DNA from: Levilactobacillus suantsaiihabitans
Lineage (GTDB): Bacteria > Bacillota > Bacilli > Lactobacillales > Lactobacillaceae
Direction: 5' to 3'
Assembly (NCBI RefSeq): GCF_004745505.1
Contig: NZ_RKLX01000022.1
Location: forward strand, 1-48,794
DNA: 48,794 nt
Part shown: positions 16,183 through 24,124 of the stretch, piece by piece
How positions within the stretch are numbered: position 1 is the first letter of the stretch
Layout: every line of letters begins with the position of its first letter
The notes under the pieces: model-generated
What the model was told of the DNA's origin: nothing
Databases searched by the model: none
What the model saw: the letters and a program-made list of their open reading frames with translations, nothing else
Translations under genes and position numbers: made by a program

Positions 16183-17820
16183 ATGAAAAACGCAGATGCA
16201 ATTTTAAATAACCCCTTTCTAAATAAGGGCACAGCCTTTACGCAAGCCGAACGCCACGCTCTCGGCCTGGTCGGCACACTACCTGCCCACGTCCAAACGC
16301 TGGCTGAACAGGTCACGCAGGCTTACGCGCAGTTCCAAAGCAAGTCCAGTCACTTGGAAAAGCGCCTCTACCTGATGACCCTGTTCAATGAAAACCGGAC
16401 CCTCTTCTTCCGCTTGATGGCTGACCACGTCGTTGAATTCATGCCCATCGTGTATGATCCCACGGTGGCAGATTCTATTGAAGCATACAGTCACCTCTTC
16501 ACGGATCCCCAAAACGCCGCGTTCCTTTCCGTTGACCACCCCGAAGATTTCGAAGCTTCCCTGAAAAACGCTGCTGGCGGCCGTGATATCCGCTTGGTCG
16601 TCGTCACTGACGCTGAAGGCATCTTAGGAATGGGCGACTGGGGCGTTAACGGCGTCGACATCGCCGTGGGTAAGCTGATGGTCTACACGGCCGCAGCTGG
16701 TATCGATCCCGCGCAAGTCCTCCCCGTCAGCATTGATGCCGGAACGAACAACCAAAAGCTACGCGACGATCCGCTCTATTTAGGAAACCATCATAAACGG
16801 TTGGCTGGTGACCCATACCTGGACATCATCGACCAATTTGTGACGGCCGAACGGAAGCTCTTCCCCGAATCCTTACTCCACTGGGAGGACTTTGGCCGGG
16901 CTAACGCGCAGGTCATTCTTGACAAGTACCAGGACCAATTTGCCACCTTCAACGATGATATTCAAGGAACTGGGATGGTCGTGTTGGCCGGGATCTTAGG
17001 TGCCTTGAACATCTCTAAGGAAGATATCAAGGACCAAAAATTTGTCACGTTCGGTGCCGGAACTGCTGGCATGGGCATTGCCAACCAGATTCTTGATGAA
17101 TTACAACGCGCTGGCCTATCCGAAGCAGAAGCTCGCAAGCACTTCTACGCGGTCGACAAGCAAGGGCTGTTATTTACGGATACGCCGGACTTGACCGCCG
17201 CACAGAAGCCCTTTACGCGCGATTGCTCCGAATTCGCTAACGCTGACGACTTAACGACTTTGGCCGCCGTGGTCAAGACGGTTCACCCGACGGTCTTGAT
17301 TGGGACTTCCACCCAGCCCGGAACCTTTACGGAAGACATCGTCAAGGACATGGCCGCCCACACGCCACGGCCAATCATTTTCCCCCTGTCTAACCCGACC
17401 AAATTGGCCGAAGCAACCGCCGCCGACCTCATCAAATGGACGGATGGCAAGGCCCTTATCGCAACGGGGATTCCCGCTGACGACGTCGATTACCGGGGCA
17501 CAACCTACCACATTGGTCAAGGCAACAACGCCTTAATGTACCCCGGCTTGGGCTTCGGCCTAATTGCCGCAACGGCGAAGGTCTTAAACGGTGAAACGTT
17601 ATCTGCCGCTTGCCATGCCCTTGGCGGCATCGTTGACACGACCCAGCCTGGTGCGGCGGTCCTACCACCCGTTTCTCAATTGACGGAATTCTCACAAAAA
17701 TTGGCTGAAATCGTGGCCCAAAGCATCCTGGACCAACAGCTGAACAAGGAACCCATCGCAAACGCCAAGCAAGCCGTTGCGGCCATGAAGTGGGTTCCAG
17801 AATACCGGCCGATCGACTAA
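16183..17820 (+). CDS. mleS: Malolactic enzyme
   Basis: Converts L-malate to L-lactate and CO2 using bound NAD+ and Mn2+, raising cytosolic pH and, with malate/lactate exchange, giving energy. The 545-residue protein follows the malic-enzyme fold: [19 protein letters not shown] start, [15 protein letters not shown] (about 65-79), [18 protein letters not shown] (about 151-168), [17 protein letters not shown] (about 186-202), [12 protein letters not shown] and the metal site [16 protein letters not shown] (about 263-278), NAD fold [13 protein letters not shown] (about 293-305), and [28 protein letters not shown] near the end. It is close to L. plantarum MleS as remembered. No malate permease gene (mleP) lies in the window, so transport must be encoded elsewhere. 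A strong terminator follows. Confidence 0.96.
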   Translation: MKNADAILNNPFLNKGTAFTQAERHALGLVGTLPAHVQTLAEQVTQAYAQFQSKSSHLEKRLYLMTLFNENRTLFFRLMADHVVEFMPIVYDPTVADSIEAYSHLFTDPQNAAFLSVDHPEDFEASLKNAAGGRDIRLVVVTDAEGILGMGDWGVNGVDIAVGKLMVYTAAAGIDPAQVLPVSIDAGTNNQKLRDDPLYLGNHHKRLAGDPYLDIIDQFVTAERKLFPESLLHWEDFGRANAQVILDKYQDQFATFNDDIQGTGMVVLAGILGALNISKEDIKDQKFVTFGAGTAGMGIANQILDELQRAGLSEAEARKHFYAVDKQGLLFTDTPDLTAAQKPFTRDCSEFANADDLTTLAAVVKTVHPTVLIGTSTQPGTFTEDIVKDMAAHTPRPIIFPLSNPTKLAEATAADLIKWTDGKALIATGIPADDVDYRGTTYHIGQGNNALMYPGLGFGLIAATAKVLNGETLSAACHALGGIVDTTQPGAAVLPPVSQLTEFSQKLAEIVAQSILDQQLNKEPIANAKQAVAAMKWVPEYRPID

Positions 17821-17884
17821 TCTGCTCGCTGCCGATTGAAACGGGAGCCTGTGACCGCGCCTGGCAATGGGTAACCCGACCACT

Positions 17885-17931
17885 AAAAAAGACTTTTTCA
17901 GAACGATTGCAATTCTGAAAAAGTCTTTTTT
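17885..17931 (+). terminator. Strong bidirectional terminator after mleS
   Basis: AAGACTTTTTCAGAA pairs with TTCTGAAAAAGTCTT around an eight-base loop, flanked by A6 on the left and T6 on the right. Confidence 0.9.
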
Positions 17932-17947
17932 GATGATGCCAGCTATT

Positions 17948-17963
17948 TGTTTCACGTGAAACA
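17948..17963. other. parS: parS site (ParB/Spo0J binding)
   Basis: TGTTTCACGTGAAACA is a fully palindromic, perfect match to the Bacillota parS consensus, in the spacer between the convergent mleS and gldA genes. It is the second such site within 11 kb. Confidence 0.9.
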
Positions 17964-18034
17964 ACACTGGGCAGTCAAACAGTTTTTTGAACGTGCCGAC
18001 CAGCTTATCGAACTTTCAAACGGGTTCAACCCGG

Positions 18035-19144
18035 CTATCTCTGCATTCTTGCCTGGTAAGCCCGACTGTAAGCATCGACCCCACGCATGGCTTGGGCCAC
18101 GTCGTCTGGGGTGACTTCGAATGGCATCCGGTCCATGGTATCTGCGGGTGCCGTAGCTTGTTCGCCGACCTTTAAGAGTTCTGCATCCGTAACGTCTGGA
18201 ATCTTCAGGTCTGCTAAGGTCGTTGGTAATCCTAATGACAGGTCAAACGCCAGGTAGCGGTCGAACTCTTCTTCAGTCCGACCTTCCAAGAAGAGTTGGG
18301 TCAACGTGCCGTAAGCCACCTTTTCCCCGTGGGTCAGTTCGTGGATTGGGCCGTCTAACGCGGTCAACCCATCATGAATGGCATGGGCCGCGGACAAGCC
18401 GCCACTTTCAAAGCCGACCCCACTCATCAAGGTGTTGGCTTCAACGATCTTGTTCAAGGCGTCGGTCACGGCGTGTTGCTTGACGGAAGCCAGGGCCAAC
18501 CGACCGTACTTGAACAACGTATCTTCACATTTTTGGGCAATCGCGTTGCCGACCAAGGTCTGCTTGGCCCCCAACATGTTGTCGCTGTTCCCCTTAGCAA
18601 CGGCTTGGGCTTCGACGTTCGTCGCTAAGGCGTCCGCAATTCCGGAAGCCAATAGGCGCGCTGGGGCCCCAGCAACCAAGCGAGTATCGATCAGGACCAG
18701 GTCAGGGTTCTTGTCATAGAACCGGTAAGCCTTGAATGATCCGTCTTCGTGATAAATGACAGACAACCGCGAGCAAGGTGCATCGGTCGAAGCCAGTGAT
18801 GGCAAGATGGCCACTGGCACCTTCAAGTTGTCGGCGATGGCCTTGGCGGAATCCAAGGTCTTCCCGCCGCCTAACCCAATCACAACGTCGGCGCCAAAGT
18901 CGCTACCGATGCCCGTGATCCGGTCGATCTCTTCCGGTGAGGCCTCTCCGCGGAAGATGACCTTGTGGACATCAAATTTGTTTTCGGTTAAGTAGTCTTT
19001 AAATTGGTCACCGACAATTTTGTAAACGGCAGTATCCGCCATTAAAATGGGTTTGCGACCTAATTTTTCTAAGTATTGAACACTATCAAACAAAACACCT
19101 TTACCTTGAACATATGAAGCGGGACTCCCAAACATCTGTGTCAT
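18035..19144 (-). CDS. gldA: Glycerol dehydrogenase
   Basis: NAD-dependent, zinc-type iron-family dehydrogenase that interconverts glycerol and dihydroxyacetone (and often other vicinal diols such as 2,3-butanediol). The 369-residue length is typical. Motifs in order: VIGLGGGKTLDSAKAIAD (NAD site, about residues 89-106), PSLASTDAPCSRLSVIYHEDG (about 114-134), DALATNVEA (metal Asp, about 170), and ESGGLSAAHAIHDGLTAL plus HELTHGEKVAYG carrying the two metal histidines (about 249-288). TAGGAG precedes the ATG. It is monocistronic with a good promoter at 19228-19256. It could supply NADH disposal or growth on glycerol; there is no dihydroxyacetone kinase in the window. Confidence 0.95.
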   Translation of the reverse strand: MTQMFGSPASYVQGKGVLFDSVQYLEKLGRKPILMADTAVYKIVGDQFKDYLTENKFDVHKVIFRGEASPEEIDRITGIGSDFGADVVIGLGGGKTLDSAKAIADNLKVPVAILPSLASTDAPCSRLSVIYHEDGSFKAYRFYDKNPDLVLIDTRLVAGAPARLLASGIADALATNVEAQAVAKGNSDNMLGAKQTLVGNAIAQKCEDTLFKYGRLALASVKQHAVTDALNKIVEANTLMSGVGFESGGLSAAHAIHDGLTALDGPIHELTHGEKVAYGTLTQLFLEGRTEEEFDRYLAFDLSLGLPTTLADLKIPDVTDAELLKVGEQATAPADTMDRMPFEVTPDDVAQAMRGVDAYSRAYQARMQR

Positions 19145-19227
19145 TTAAAATCGCTCCTAACTGTTTTTGTGATAGTTGTGATTGATTGAATGCTGGTTTG
19201 TATGTGATGTTATTCACAACACCTTCT

Positions 19228-19256
19228 ATTATAAAGATGAAACCGGTTAACATCAA
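19228..19256 (-). promoter_or_regulatory. gldA promoter
   Basis: On the minus strand TTGATG (19256-19251) and TATAAT (19233-19228) are separated by 17 bases. The start codon of gldA is about 80 bases downstream. Confidence 0.7.
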
Positions 19257-19333
19257 ACATTTTCCAACACCCCTTGCCCCAATTTTCCGGATGTGCTAAA
19301 CTAGCGCTACCGTATCAAACTGAATACTTTTGT

Positions 19334-19420
19334 TCTCTAGGGTTCCGCCAATTGGGTCTGGTCCGAGAGAGAACCTGTGGCTTAAGCCGCAGACACGGAA
19401 GGGAAAAAGCCTGGGAGATT
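19334..19420 (+). ncRNA. Guanidine-I (ykkC) riboswitch aptamer
   Basis: The conserved ykkC elements appear in order: TCTAGGGTTCCG (19335-19346), TGGTCCGAGAGAGAACC (19359-19375), a variable stem GTGGCTTAAGCCGC, ACACGGAAGGGA (19393-19404) and AAAAGCCTGGGAGA (19405-19418). This is the subtype-1 class known to bind free guanidinium. The expression platform is a terminator whose 5' arm overlaps the GCCTGGGAGA end of the aptamer, so guanidine should raise read-through into the two SMR genes downstream. Confidence 0.93.
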
Positions 19421-19455
19421 TTGTCAATGACTGACAAAATTTCTCGGGCTTTTTC
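19408..19455 (+). terminator. Riboswitch-controlled terminator
   Basis: AGCC, TGGGAGA and TTTTGTCA pair with TGACAAAA, TTTCTCG and GGCT, followed by TTTT. Its 5' arm overlaps the aptamer's last conserved segment, which makes folding of aptamer and terminator mutually exclusive. Confidence 0.85.
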
Positions 19456-19475
19456 TGTATAAGGAGGATCTTTTT

Positions 19476-19799
19476 ATGTGGCAACATTGGGTGACCGTCG
19501 TTCTCGGCGCGGTCTTTGAAGTCAGCTGGGTCGTGGGGTTTAAACACGCCACGACACTATGGGAATGGCTAATCACTGGCATCGCTGTTTATTTAAGTTT
19601 TTATTTTCTGATTCGGGCCAGCCGGCACATCCCCGCCGGTACGGCCTACGCCGTCTTCGTTGGGCTGGGAACCTTGGGCACCACCAGCGTGGGTATGCTA
19701 GCCTTTGGTGAACCCGTCAGCCTGGCTAAGCTTGCCTTGATTGGGCTCTTACTCATCGGCATCGGTGGGCTACAATTTACCACGAAAGGAGGCCACTAA
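19476..19799 (+). CDS. ykkC: SMR family guanidinium exporter subunit
   Basis: 107-residue, four-helix small multidrug resistance protein. Proton-coupled export of guanidinium is expected because it follows a guanidine-I riboswitch. The essential membrane glutamate is in GAVFEVSWVVGFKHA (Glu14), in the Gdx-like context with W and K. The AYAVFVGLGTLGTT motif of helix 3 is present (about 49-62). AAGGAGG precedes the ATG by eight bases. The next gene encodes a second SMR protein two bases after this stop, so the two probably form a heterodimer like Bacillus YkkCD. The symbol is by analogy. Confidence 0.9.
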   Translation: MWQHWVTVVLGAVFEVSWVVGFKHATTLWEWLITGIAVYLSFYFLIRASRHIPAGTAYAVFVGLGTLGTTSVGMLAFGEPVSLAKLALIGLLLIGIGGLQFTTKGGH

Positions 19800-19801
19800 T
19801 C

Positions 19802-20116
19802 ATGGCTTGGCTATTCCTAATTTTTGCCGGGCTGAGCGAAATGCTCGGCGTGACCTTCATGAACTGGGCCCTGCACGCGAAGAAGTTGTGGCTGTGGCTC
19901 GCGATGATTGTCGCCTTTACCCTCAGCTTTGGCGGCCTGGAACTGGCGCTTAAGACGCTGCCCATGGGGACCGCCTACGCCGTCTGGACTGGGATTGGGG
20001 CCGCCGGTGGCGTGATCACCGGGATGTTATTTTTCCACGAGTCCAAGGACTGGCGCAAGCTGGTGTGGGTCACCGTCATTTTAGGGGCGACGATTGGCCT
20101 CAAGCTAATCGGTTAA
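19802..20116 (+). CDS. ykkD: SMR family guanidinium exporter subunit
   Basis: 104-residue, four-helix SMR protein and partner of the preceding gene. The conserved glutamate is in IFAGLSEMLGVTFMNWALHA (Glu13); GTAYAVWTGIGAAGGVITGMLFFHE is the helix 3 signature. The GGAGG ribosome site lies inside the end of the first SMR gene, so the two are coupled. The gene ends 12 bases into the convergent GNAT gene. The symbol is by analogy with Bacillus ykkD. Confidence 0.9.
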   Translation: MAWLFLIFAGLSEMLGVTFMNWALHAKKLWLWLAMIVAFTLSFGGLELALKTLPMGTAYAVWTGIGAAGGVITGMLFFHESKDWRKLVWVTVILGATIGLKLIG

Positions 20117-20599
20117 CGGTAAGACCAGGTTGTACCAGGTCTCGCCCGCATGCGCCGACGCCGAGACACCCTCGTTAACGTAACCGTTGCGCTCGTAAAA
20201 CGGGACCAGGCGCTGCAGGCAGGTCAGGGTCACGGCTTGGCGGTGTTGGTGGCGCGCAACTTGTGCTAACGCCGTGAGCAGTTGGCTCCCCAATCCCGAT
20301 TGACGGTAGTCCGGACTAACTGCCAGGCTCAGCACCGTCTGGTAGGGATCCGTGGTATTGTTGGGCGTTGATTTCTCGAATAGGGCGTCGGTCAAATAGC
20401 GCTGGTCAAAAGCGGGACCGACGATGTATCCCCGCACCGTATCGCCTTCCTTGGCGACCAAAAAGGTATCCGCAATCAGCCGAATCCGTTCGGCCATGCT
20501 GGCTTCACTAGCCGCTTCGGCGGGCATGAAGCCAGTTTTTTCGATGGTCATGATTTGGGCTAGGTCTTGCGGTTGCGCGGAATTAATGGTGATGGTCAT
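20105..20599 (-). CDS. GNAT family N-acetyltransferase
   Basis: 164-residue acetyl-CoA dependent transferase. The acetyl-CoA motif A is VLSLAVSPDYRQSGLGSQLLTALAQVAR (about residues 89-116), with the Q/RxxGxG/A signature as RQSGLGS. VPFYERNGYVNEGVS near the end is the typical motif B. The N-terminus ITINSAQPQDLAQIMTIEKTGF resembles aralkylamine-type (YhfO-like) members, but the substrate cannot be read. TAGGAGG precedes the ATG. The stop lies inside the end of the convergent second SMR gene. Confidence 0.88.
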   Translation of the reverse strand: MTITINSAQPQDLAQIMTIEKTGFMPAEAASEASMAERIRLIADTFLVAKEGDTVRGYIVGPAFDQRYLTDALFEKSTPNNTTDPYQTVLSLAVSPDYRQSGLGSQLLTALAQVARHQHRQAVTLTCLQRLVPFYERNGYVNEGVSASAHAGETWYNLVLPLTD

Positions 20600-20666
20600 G
20601 GGTATTTCCTCCTAAAGATTGTCTAGCATCAGTATACACCATACCAGAGTACCAATAGGTTGATGG

Positions 20667-21164
20667 TCACGACCGATAATTTTCATCACCGAAGCGCTTA
20701 TTCGCAAAGTGCTTGGCCGCAAACTTGCTACGGTAGGCATACCCATCGACCCAGGCGCCGGCGCCGCTAGCGAGTTGCAAGGTATCGTAAGTCTTGCCAT
20801 GAATCCGGTGGTGGCGCTCGCTGTAGTAACTGCCAGCACCAGCACCTTGATTCCAGCCGTAGGTCCACAGCCACTTTTTCCCGACTGTCGCAATAATCCA
20901 ATGTTGATGCCGTTTGGACCGGGGGTCACCCGCCACAGTCACAGGCCTGGAATGCAGATCATAAGTCCAATTGCTGCTCCGCATTTTTGTCGCTGTTATT
21001 TTCACTCGGTAGTAATGCCCATCACTATAGGTATACCAAGTCCCCCAAAACCGCTTGGGAAAAGACCGCAGCGTCCGTTTCCCCTGGGCCATGGCAGGTT
21101 GGGTCACGGTGAGACCGCCGCCCAGGCTCATTAGCAATAACAACATGCCAATCGATCGTTTCAT
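20667..21164 (-). CDS. Small secreted protein, lactobacillus FPKRFWGTWYTY type
   Basis: 165-residue exported protein with an N-terminal signal peptide (KRSIGMLLLLMSLGGGLTV, cleavage after AMA about residue 26). The mature part begins RTLRSFPKRFWGTWYTYSDGHYYRVKITATKM. This FP-(K)-F-GTWY pattern recurs in secreted lactobacillus proteins of unknown function. It is rich in Tyr, Trp, His and basic residues, suggesting a compact beta-rich wall-associated domain. It starts four bases after the next secreted-protein gene, so the two form an operon. No function can be assigned. Confidence 0.75.
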   Translation of the reverse strand: MKRSIGMLLLLMSLGGGLTVTQPAMAQGKRTLRSFPKRFWGTWYTYSDGHYYRVKITATKMRSSNWTYDLHSRPVTVAGDPRSKRHQHWIIATVGKKWLWTYGWNQGAGAGSYYSERHHRIHGKTYDTLQLASGAGAWVDGYAYRSKFAAKHFANKRFGDENYRS

Positions 21165-21168
21165 GCGC

Positions 21169-21600
21169 CTATCCTTTCACGTGAGTCGTCAACTTAAACC
21201 GGTCGGGCATCGCAAAGTTATTGTGACGATTCTGCACGAAGTAAAGGCTGTGGCCCTTTTTCTTCAAGCCAAATGTCACCTTGCCCCCCAGCACGAAGCC
21301 GATGTGCTGGAGTGTGCCCTTGAACTGATAATGCCCATGCACGTGTTGATACTTGAGGTGCTTCACTAATTGTAACGGATTGTTCGAGATGCTCAGGCTA
21401 AACGTCTTGGCTTTGACCTCAATCACCGGCGCAAAGCCCGCCGCCGAGTGCTTGCCAATGGGCGTGGTCGATTGATACATGCCCCGTAAGTGCTTCGGTG
21501 TGCCGTGATGCCAGGTAGCCGCCTGCGCCCCGGTCGGAACCCCCACGCCACCTAACATCACCATCAATAAGCTTAACCACATGATCCGTTTCATTTGCAA
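21169..21600 (-). CDS. Small secreted protein, paralogue-like partner
   Basis: 143-residue exported protein. The signal peptide KRIMWLSLLMVMLGGVGVPTGAQA is cleaved about residue 27, and the mature start TWHHGTPKHLRGMYQSTT resembles the FPKRFWGTWYTY start of the downstream gene, so the two may be distant paralogues. The rest is beta-rich and basic. TTG at 21600 lies nine bases after GAGGAG; the ATG two codons later would be 15 bases away. First gene of a two-gene operon. Function unknown. Confidence 0.72.
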   Translation of the reverse strand: MQMKRIMWLSLLMVMLGGVGVPTGAQAATWHHGTPKHLRGMYQSTTPIGKHSAAGFAPVIEVKAKTFSLSISNNPLQLVKHLKYQHVHGHYQFKGTLQHIGFVLGGKVTFGLKKKGHSLYFVQNRHNNFAMPDRFKLTTHVKG

Positions 21601-21783
21601 TCTTGCCAGCTCCTCTCAAAATCCCATTCCAACAATCTCTGATGGTTACTATCTTAAGTGACTTAACGCCCATTAGCAAGCACTTTCACTCCATAAATTT
21701 TATAATAATCCGGCTATTAGCGAGATTAATATTGAATATAAAAGGCCGATATCATCCGGCCCATAAATTCCTTCATCATTCAG

Positions 21784-22338
21784 TTAAAATGTCCGCACAA
21801 TCCGCGTCACAACGCACCGGCCACCCAACAATACCTCACTGAGCTGTGCTTGCGGCGCCGGTGTGTTCCAATACCGTTGGGCTTGGGCGAGCTGGTCACG
21901 CACCGCGGCCCCATCCGTGACGGGCAACAGACCGGCATCCCCGGCAAACGTGGGCCCGGTCGTGGTGATCTGGACCATTTGCAAGACTTGCCGGCCATTC
22001 TTTTCAAACAAGTCACGCCAAGCCAGCGCGTGATCATAGGTCCGGGCGGCAAACAGGCAGGCCAGTCGCGACGGGTAGTCGGGGTGGTCGCGCAACCGGA
22101 CCAGTTCCAACACCGTTTCCCGCAGCGCGTGGACTTGGCGGTCTCGGTCACGACGCAACTGCGTGGTCTGTGCCGGCGTCAACGTTAGCCGCGGCGTTTT
22201 TAACAACTGGTCCCAGGGCAATTGCTCGCCATGGCCCCAAAAGACCTTGGCCTGGACGTTGGCCTGACCCTGTGAAAAATCAAAAACCTGCCGCTCATGG
22301 ACGGCCTGGCGCGTGATTAAATGGTAGAAGACTGGCAT
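21784..22338 (-). CDS. DUF2441-like protein
   Basis: About 184 residues, cytosolic, starting MPVFYHLITRQAVHERQVFDF, a pattern like the DUF2441 family (uncharacterised, in some cases ADP-ribosyltransferase-like). Other features are the Arg-rich helix LRRDRDRQVHALRETVLELVRL and a C-terminal ITTTGPTFAGDAGLLPV segment. GAGGTG lies six bases before the ATG at 22338; a GTG nine bases upstream is less well placed. A mobile element is inserted 28 bases upstream of the start, so the native promoter has probably been displaced. Family call is moderate; function unknown. Confidence 0.6.
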   Translation of the reverse strand: MPVFYHLITRQAVHERQVFDFSQGQANVQAKVFWGHGEQLPWDQLLKTPRLTLTPAQTTQLRRDRDRQVHALRETVLELVRLRDHPDYPSRLACLFAARTYDHALAWRDLFEKNGRQVLQMVQITTTGPTFAGDAGLLPVTDGAAVRDQLAQAQRYWNTPAPQAQLSEVLLGGRCVVTRIVRTF

Positions 22339-22365
22339 ACCCCTCACCTCACTGACAGAATTAAT

Positions 22366-23001
22366 TGAAGGTTGAAAGACGAGAATCAGTTGAAACTACT
22401 GTTATCATGCGATTCGTGGCGTCAAAGATAGTCGTTTACAGCCACATAATGTGAACTGGCCGCCTACCGTTCGCCAAATATGGGTTGGAGCGCTGGGGCG
22501 GACGGGCCGAGCCAAAGGGCGGTCTCGACACCTCGCTTTGAGCCGAAGTTCACGTCTCAAAGACGCCAGTTGTCTAAGCGGCACGAACCGCGCCGCTAAG
22601 GCAACTCCCACGGCTGAACCCATATTTGGCGAACTCTCGGCTACGGTAGTGCTTGCTAGTAACAATTGTCTTAACCCCAGATAGCAGCTGCATTGACGAC
22701 AGGTCTTTCATTAACACAGTGTTGCTGATAGCCGTCAACTTGCCGGAGGCAGCCAGGGTGGAGCCAGCTGTGTCGGCGGTGTTGGCTGAGGTTTTTTCTC
22801 AGCCTACAGCGCGGGACGACTTGAGAGACTGGCGGTTTTTGCCAGGCTTTCAAGCGAACCGGAAGACCGCCCCTCAGGCTGGAGGTGTTCCCCAGAGCAG
22901 GCCCCACCCTAGCCTGACGCAGGCCCCTGGTTTCGACAATTTTGAGTGTCAGAATACCGCCGTTACGCCAATCAGCGCATTAATTTCTCTTTCAACCTTC
23001 A
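22366..23001. mobile_element. Non-autonomous (MITE-like) element, full copy with target duplication
   Basis: 636 bp bounded by perfect 13-bp terminal inverted repeats TGAAGGTTGAAAG and CTTTCAACCTTCA. AGAATTAAT is duplicated directly outside both ends (22357-22365 and 23002-23010). There is no transposase or any plausible gene inside. The centre holds a large palindrome: outer arms TTCGCCAAATATGGGTT (22470-22486) and its exact complement (22617-22633) enclose further hairpins such as CTTTGAG/CTCAAAG. A second conserved block at about 22741-22925 contains GGCTGAG-TTTTTT-CTCAGCC. Related copies lie at 25323, 29380 and 35757. Confidence 0.85.
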
Positions 23002-23067
23002 AGAATTAATCTCATTATACACAAAAACGCGGGCCAGCTGTCTGGTCACGCGCTTTTATGAAGCTAT

Positions 23068-23898
23068 TTATTTGGCGAGCTTAGCACCCTTGTTAGCGTA
23101 GTACATGGAACCGATGTTACCGGAAACGCTGAGCTTACCGTTCTTGTAAACCAGCTTAGTCACGGAAACGTTCTTCAGTGGCGTGCCTTTGTACTTCTTG
23201 GTGACCGTTGAGAGGTATTCGTTGATGGACATCCCGGAACTAACGACCAGCACGTTACCGCCGCCGCGCTTCTTGGTTGCCTTGGCGATAGTCTTCATTT
23301 CCTTAGCCATCCGCTTTTCAACTTGCTTGGAACTTTCAGCCCGGTCAGCCTTGACCAATTTCGTCTTTTGGCTGTTCTTCTTGTCCAGCTTGTAGTAAGC
23401 GTCTTGCAGCTTGGTCCAGTAGTTCTTGCCTTGCTTGGCCATCATTTCGTCACCGTTCTTGAAGCCGTAAACACCGGCGATCAAGGCGTTGTCTGCCGCA
23501 ATGCTGTCCCCTTCAAAGCTACCGTAGCCGCCTTCACGCAGGTACTTGGAAACGTTGACCTTGACCTTCTTGTTGCCAGAGTACTTCAGGGCGTGCTTGG
23601 CCGTGACTTGTTGGCGCGTCAGGTTCCCCGCGTAAGCCGCCACGAACTTCTTGCCCTTTAATCCGCGGCCGAGGTCGTTGGCGACCTTGGTCCCGTTCTT
23701 AGTCAGCGGGAAGTCACTCCAGCCTTGGACCCGGCCCATCACGTTCCCAGTCGTTTCCCCGTGGCGGGTCAAGTAAATGGTCACGGGCTTGGTCGTGGTC
23801 TTCTTCTTGGCTTGGGCAGTGGTGGTGCCACCGATCATGGCAACGGCCCCCGCTGTAACTGCTAAGACGCCCAGAACTTGCTTACCGAACTTCATCAT
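23068..23898 (-). CDS. Secreted histidine-phosphatase-fold protein, second catalytic His replaced
   Basis: 276-residue exported protein of the phosphoglycerate mutase/histidine phosphatase superfamily. A signal peptide (about residues 1-30, ending AQA) precedes TIYLTRHGETTGNVMGRVQGWSDFPLTKNG, the phospho-histidine RHG motif. YLREGGYGSFEGD supplies the usual acid region. The second histidine, normally in VSHG, is Ser here: VLVVSSGMSINEYL (about 212-225). The family normally needs that His in the phosphate pocket, so activity may be lost or altered. It is very lysine-rich (pI high), fitting wall association. GGAGGAG precedes two adjacent ATGs. Monocistronic. Confidence 0.87.
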   Translation of the reverse strand: MMKFGKQVLGVLAVTAGAVAMIGGTTTAQAKKKTTTKPVTIYLTRHGETTGNVMGRVQGWSDFPLTKNGTKVANDLGRGLKGKKFVAAYAGNLTRQQVTAKHALKYSGNKKVKVNVSKYLREGGYGSFEGDSIAADNALIAGVYGFKNGDEMMAKQGKNYWTKLQDAYYKLDKKNSQKTKLVKADRAESSKQVEKRMAKEMKTIAKATKKRGGGNVLVVSSGMSINEYLSTVTKKYKGTPLKNVSVTKLVYKNGKLSVSGNIGSMYYANKGAKLAK

Positions 23899-24072
23899 GA
23901 ATCTCCTCCGTATATGTATAAAATTATAAGACCTATCACTAAAATTGCCGGCTTAGTCAGCCAGGTTAAACGTTTTAGCAAGCGCTTACAAGTATAAATT
24001 TAGCATAAAGTCTACCGGAGCACAACGCCTATTTGTCAAAATTCCGACCCGCCGTGGCGCTTCCAACTCGCC

Positions 24073-24112
24073 AAAAAACGTGTGTAACCAACTGGGCGTT
24101 GGCGACACACGT
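24073..24112 (-). terminator. Terminator of the NlpC/P60-like gene
   Basis: ACGTGTGT and CCAAC pair with GTTGG and ACACACGT on the minus strand, with small internal mismatches, followed by TTTTTTGG. It lies just past the stop at 24125. Confidence 0.75.
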
Positions 24113-24124
24113 GATTAACTGCGC

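Noticed and set aside
22653-23009. 118-codon frame inside the mobile element
   Set aside because: Homologous positions in the other copies are interrupted differently; the element looks non-coding and no transposase motif is present.
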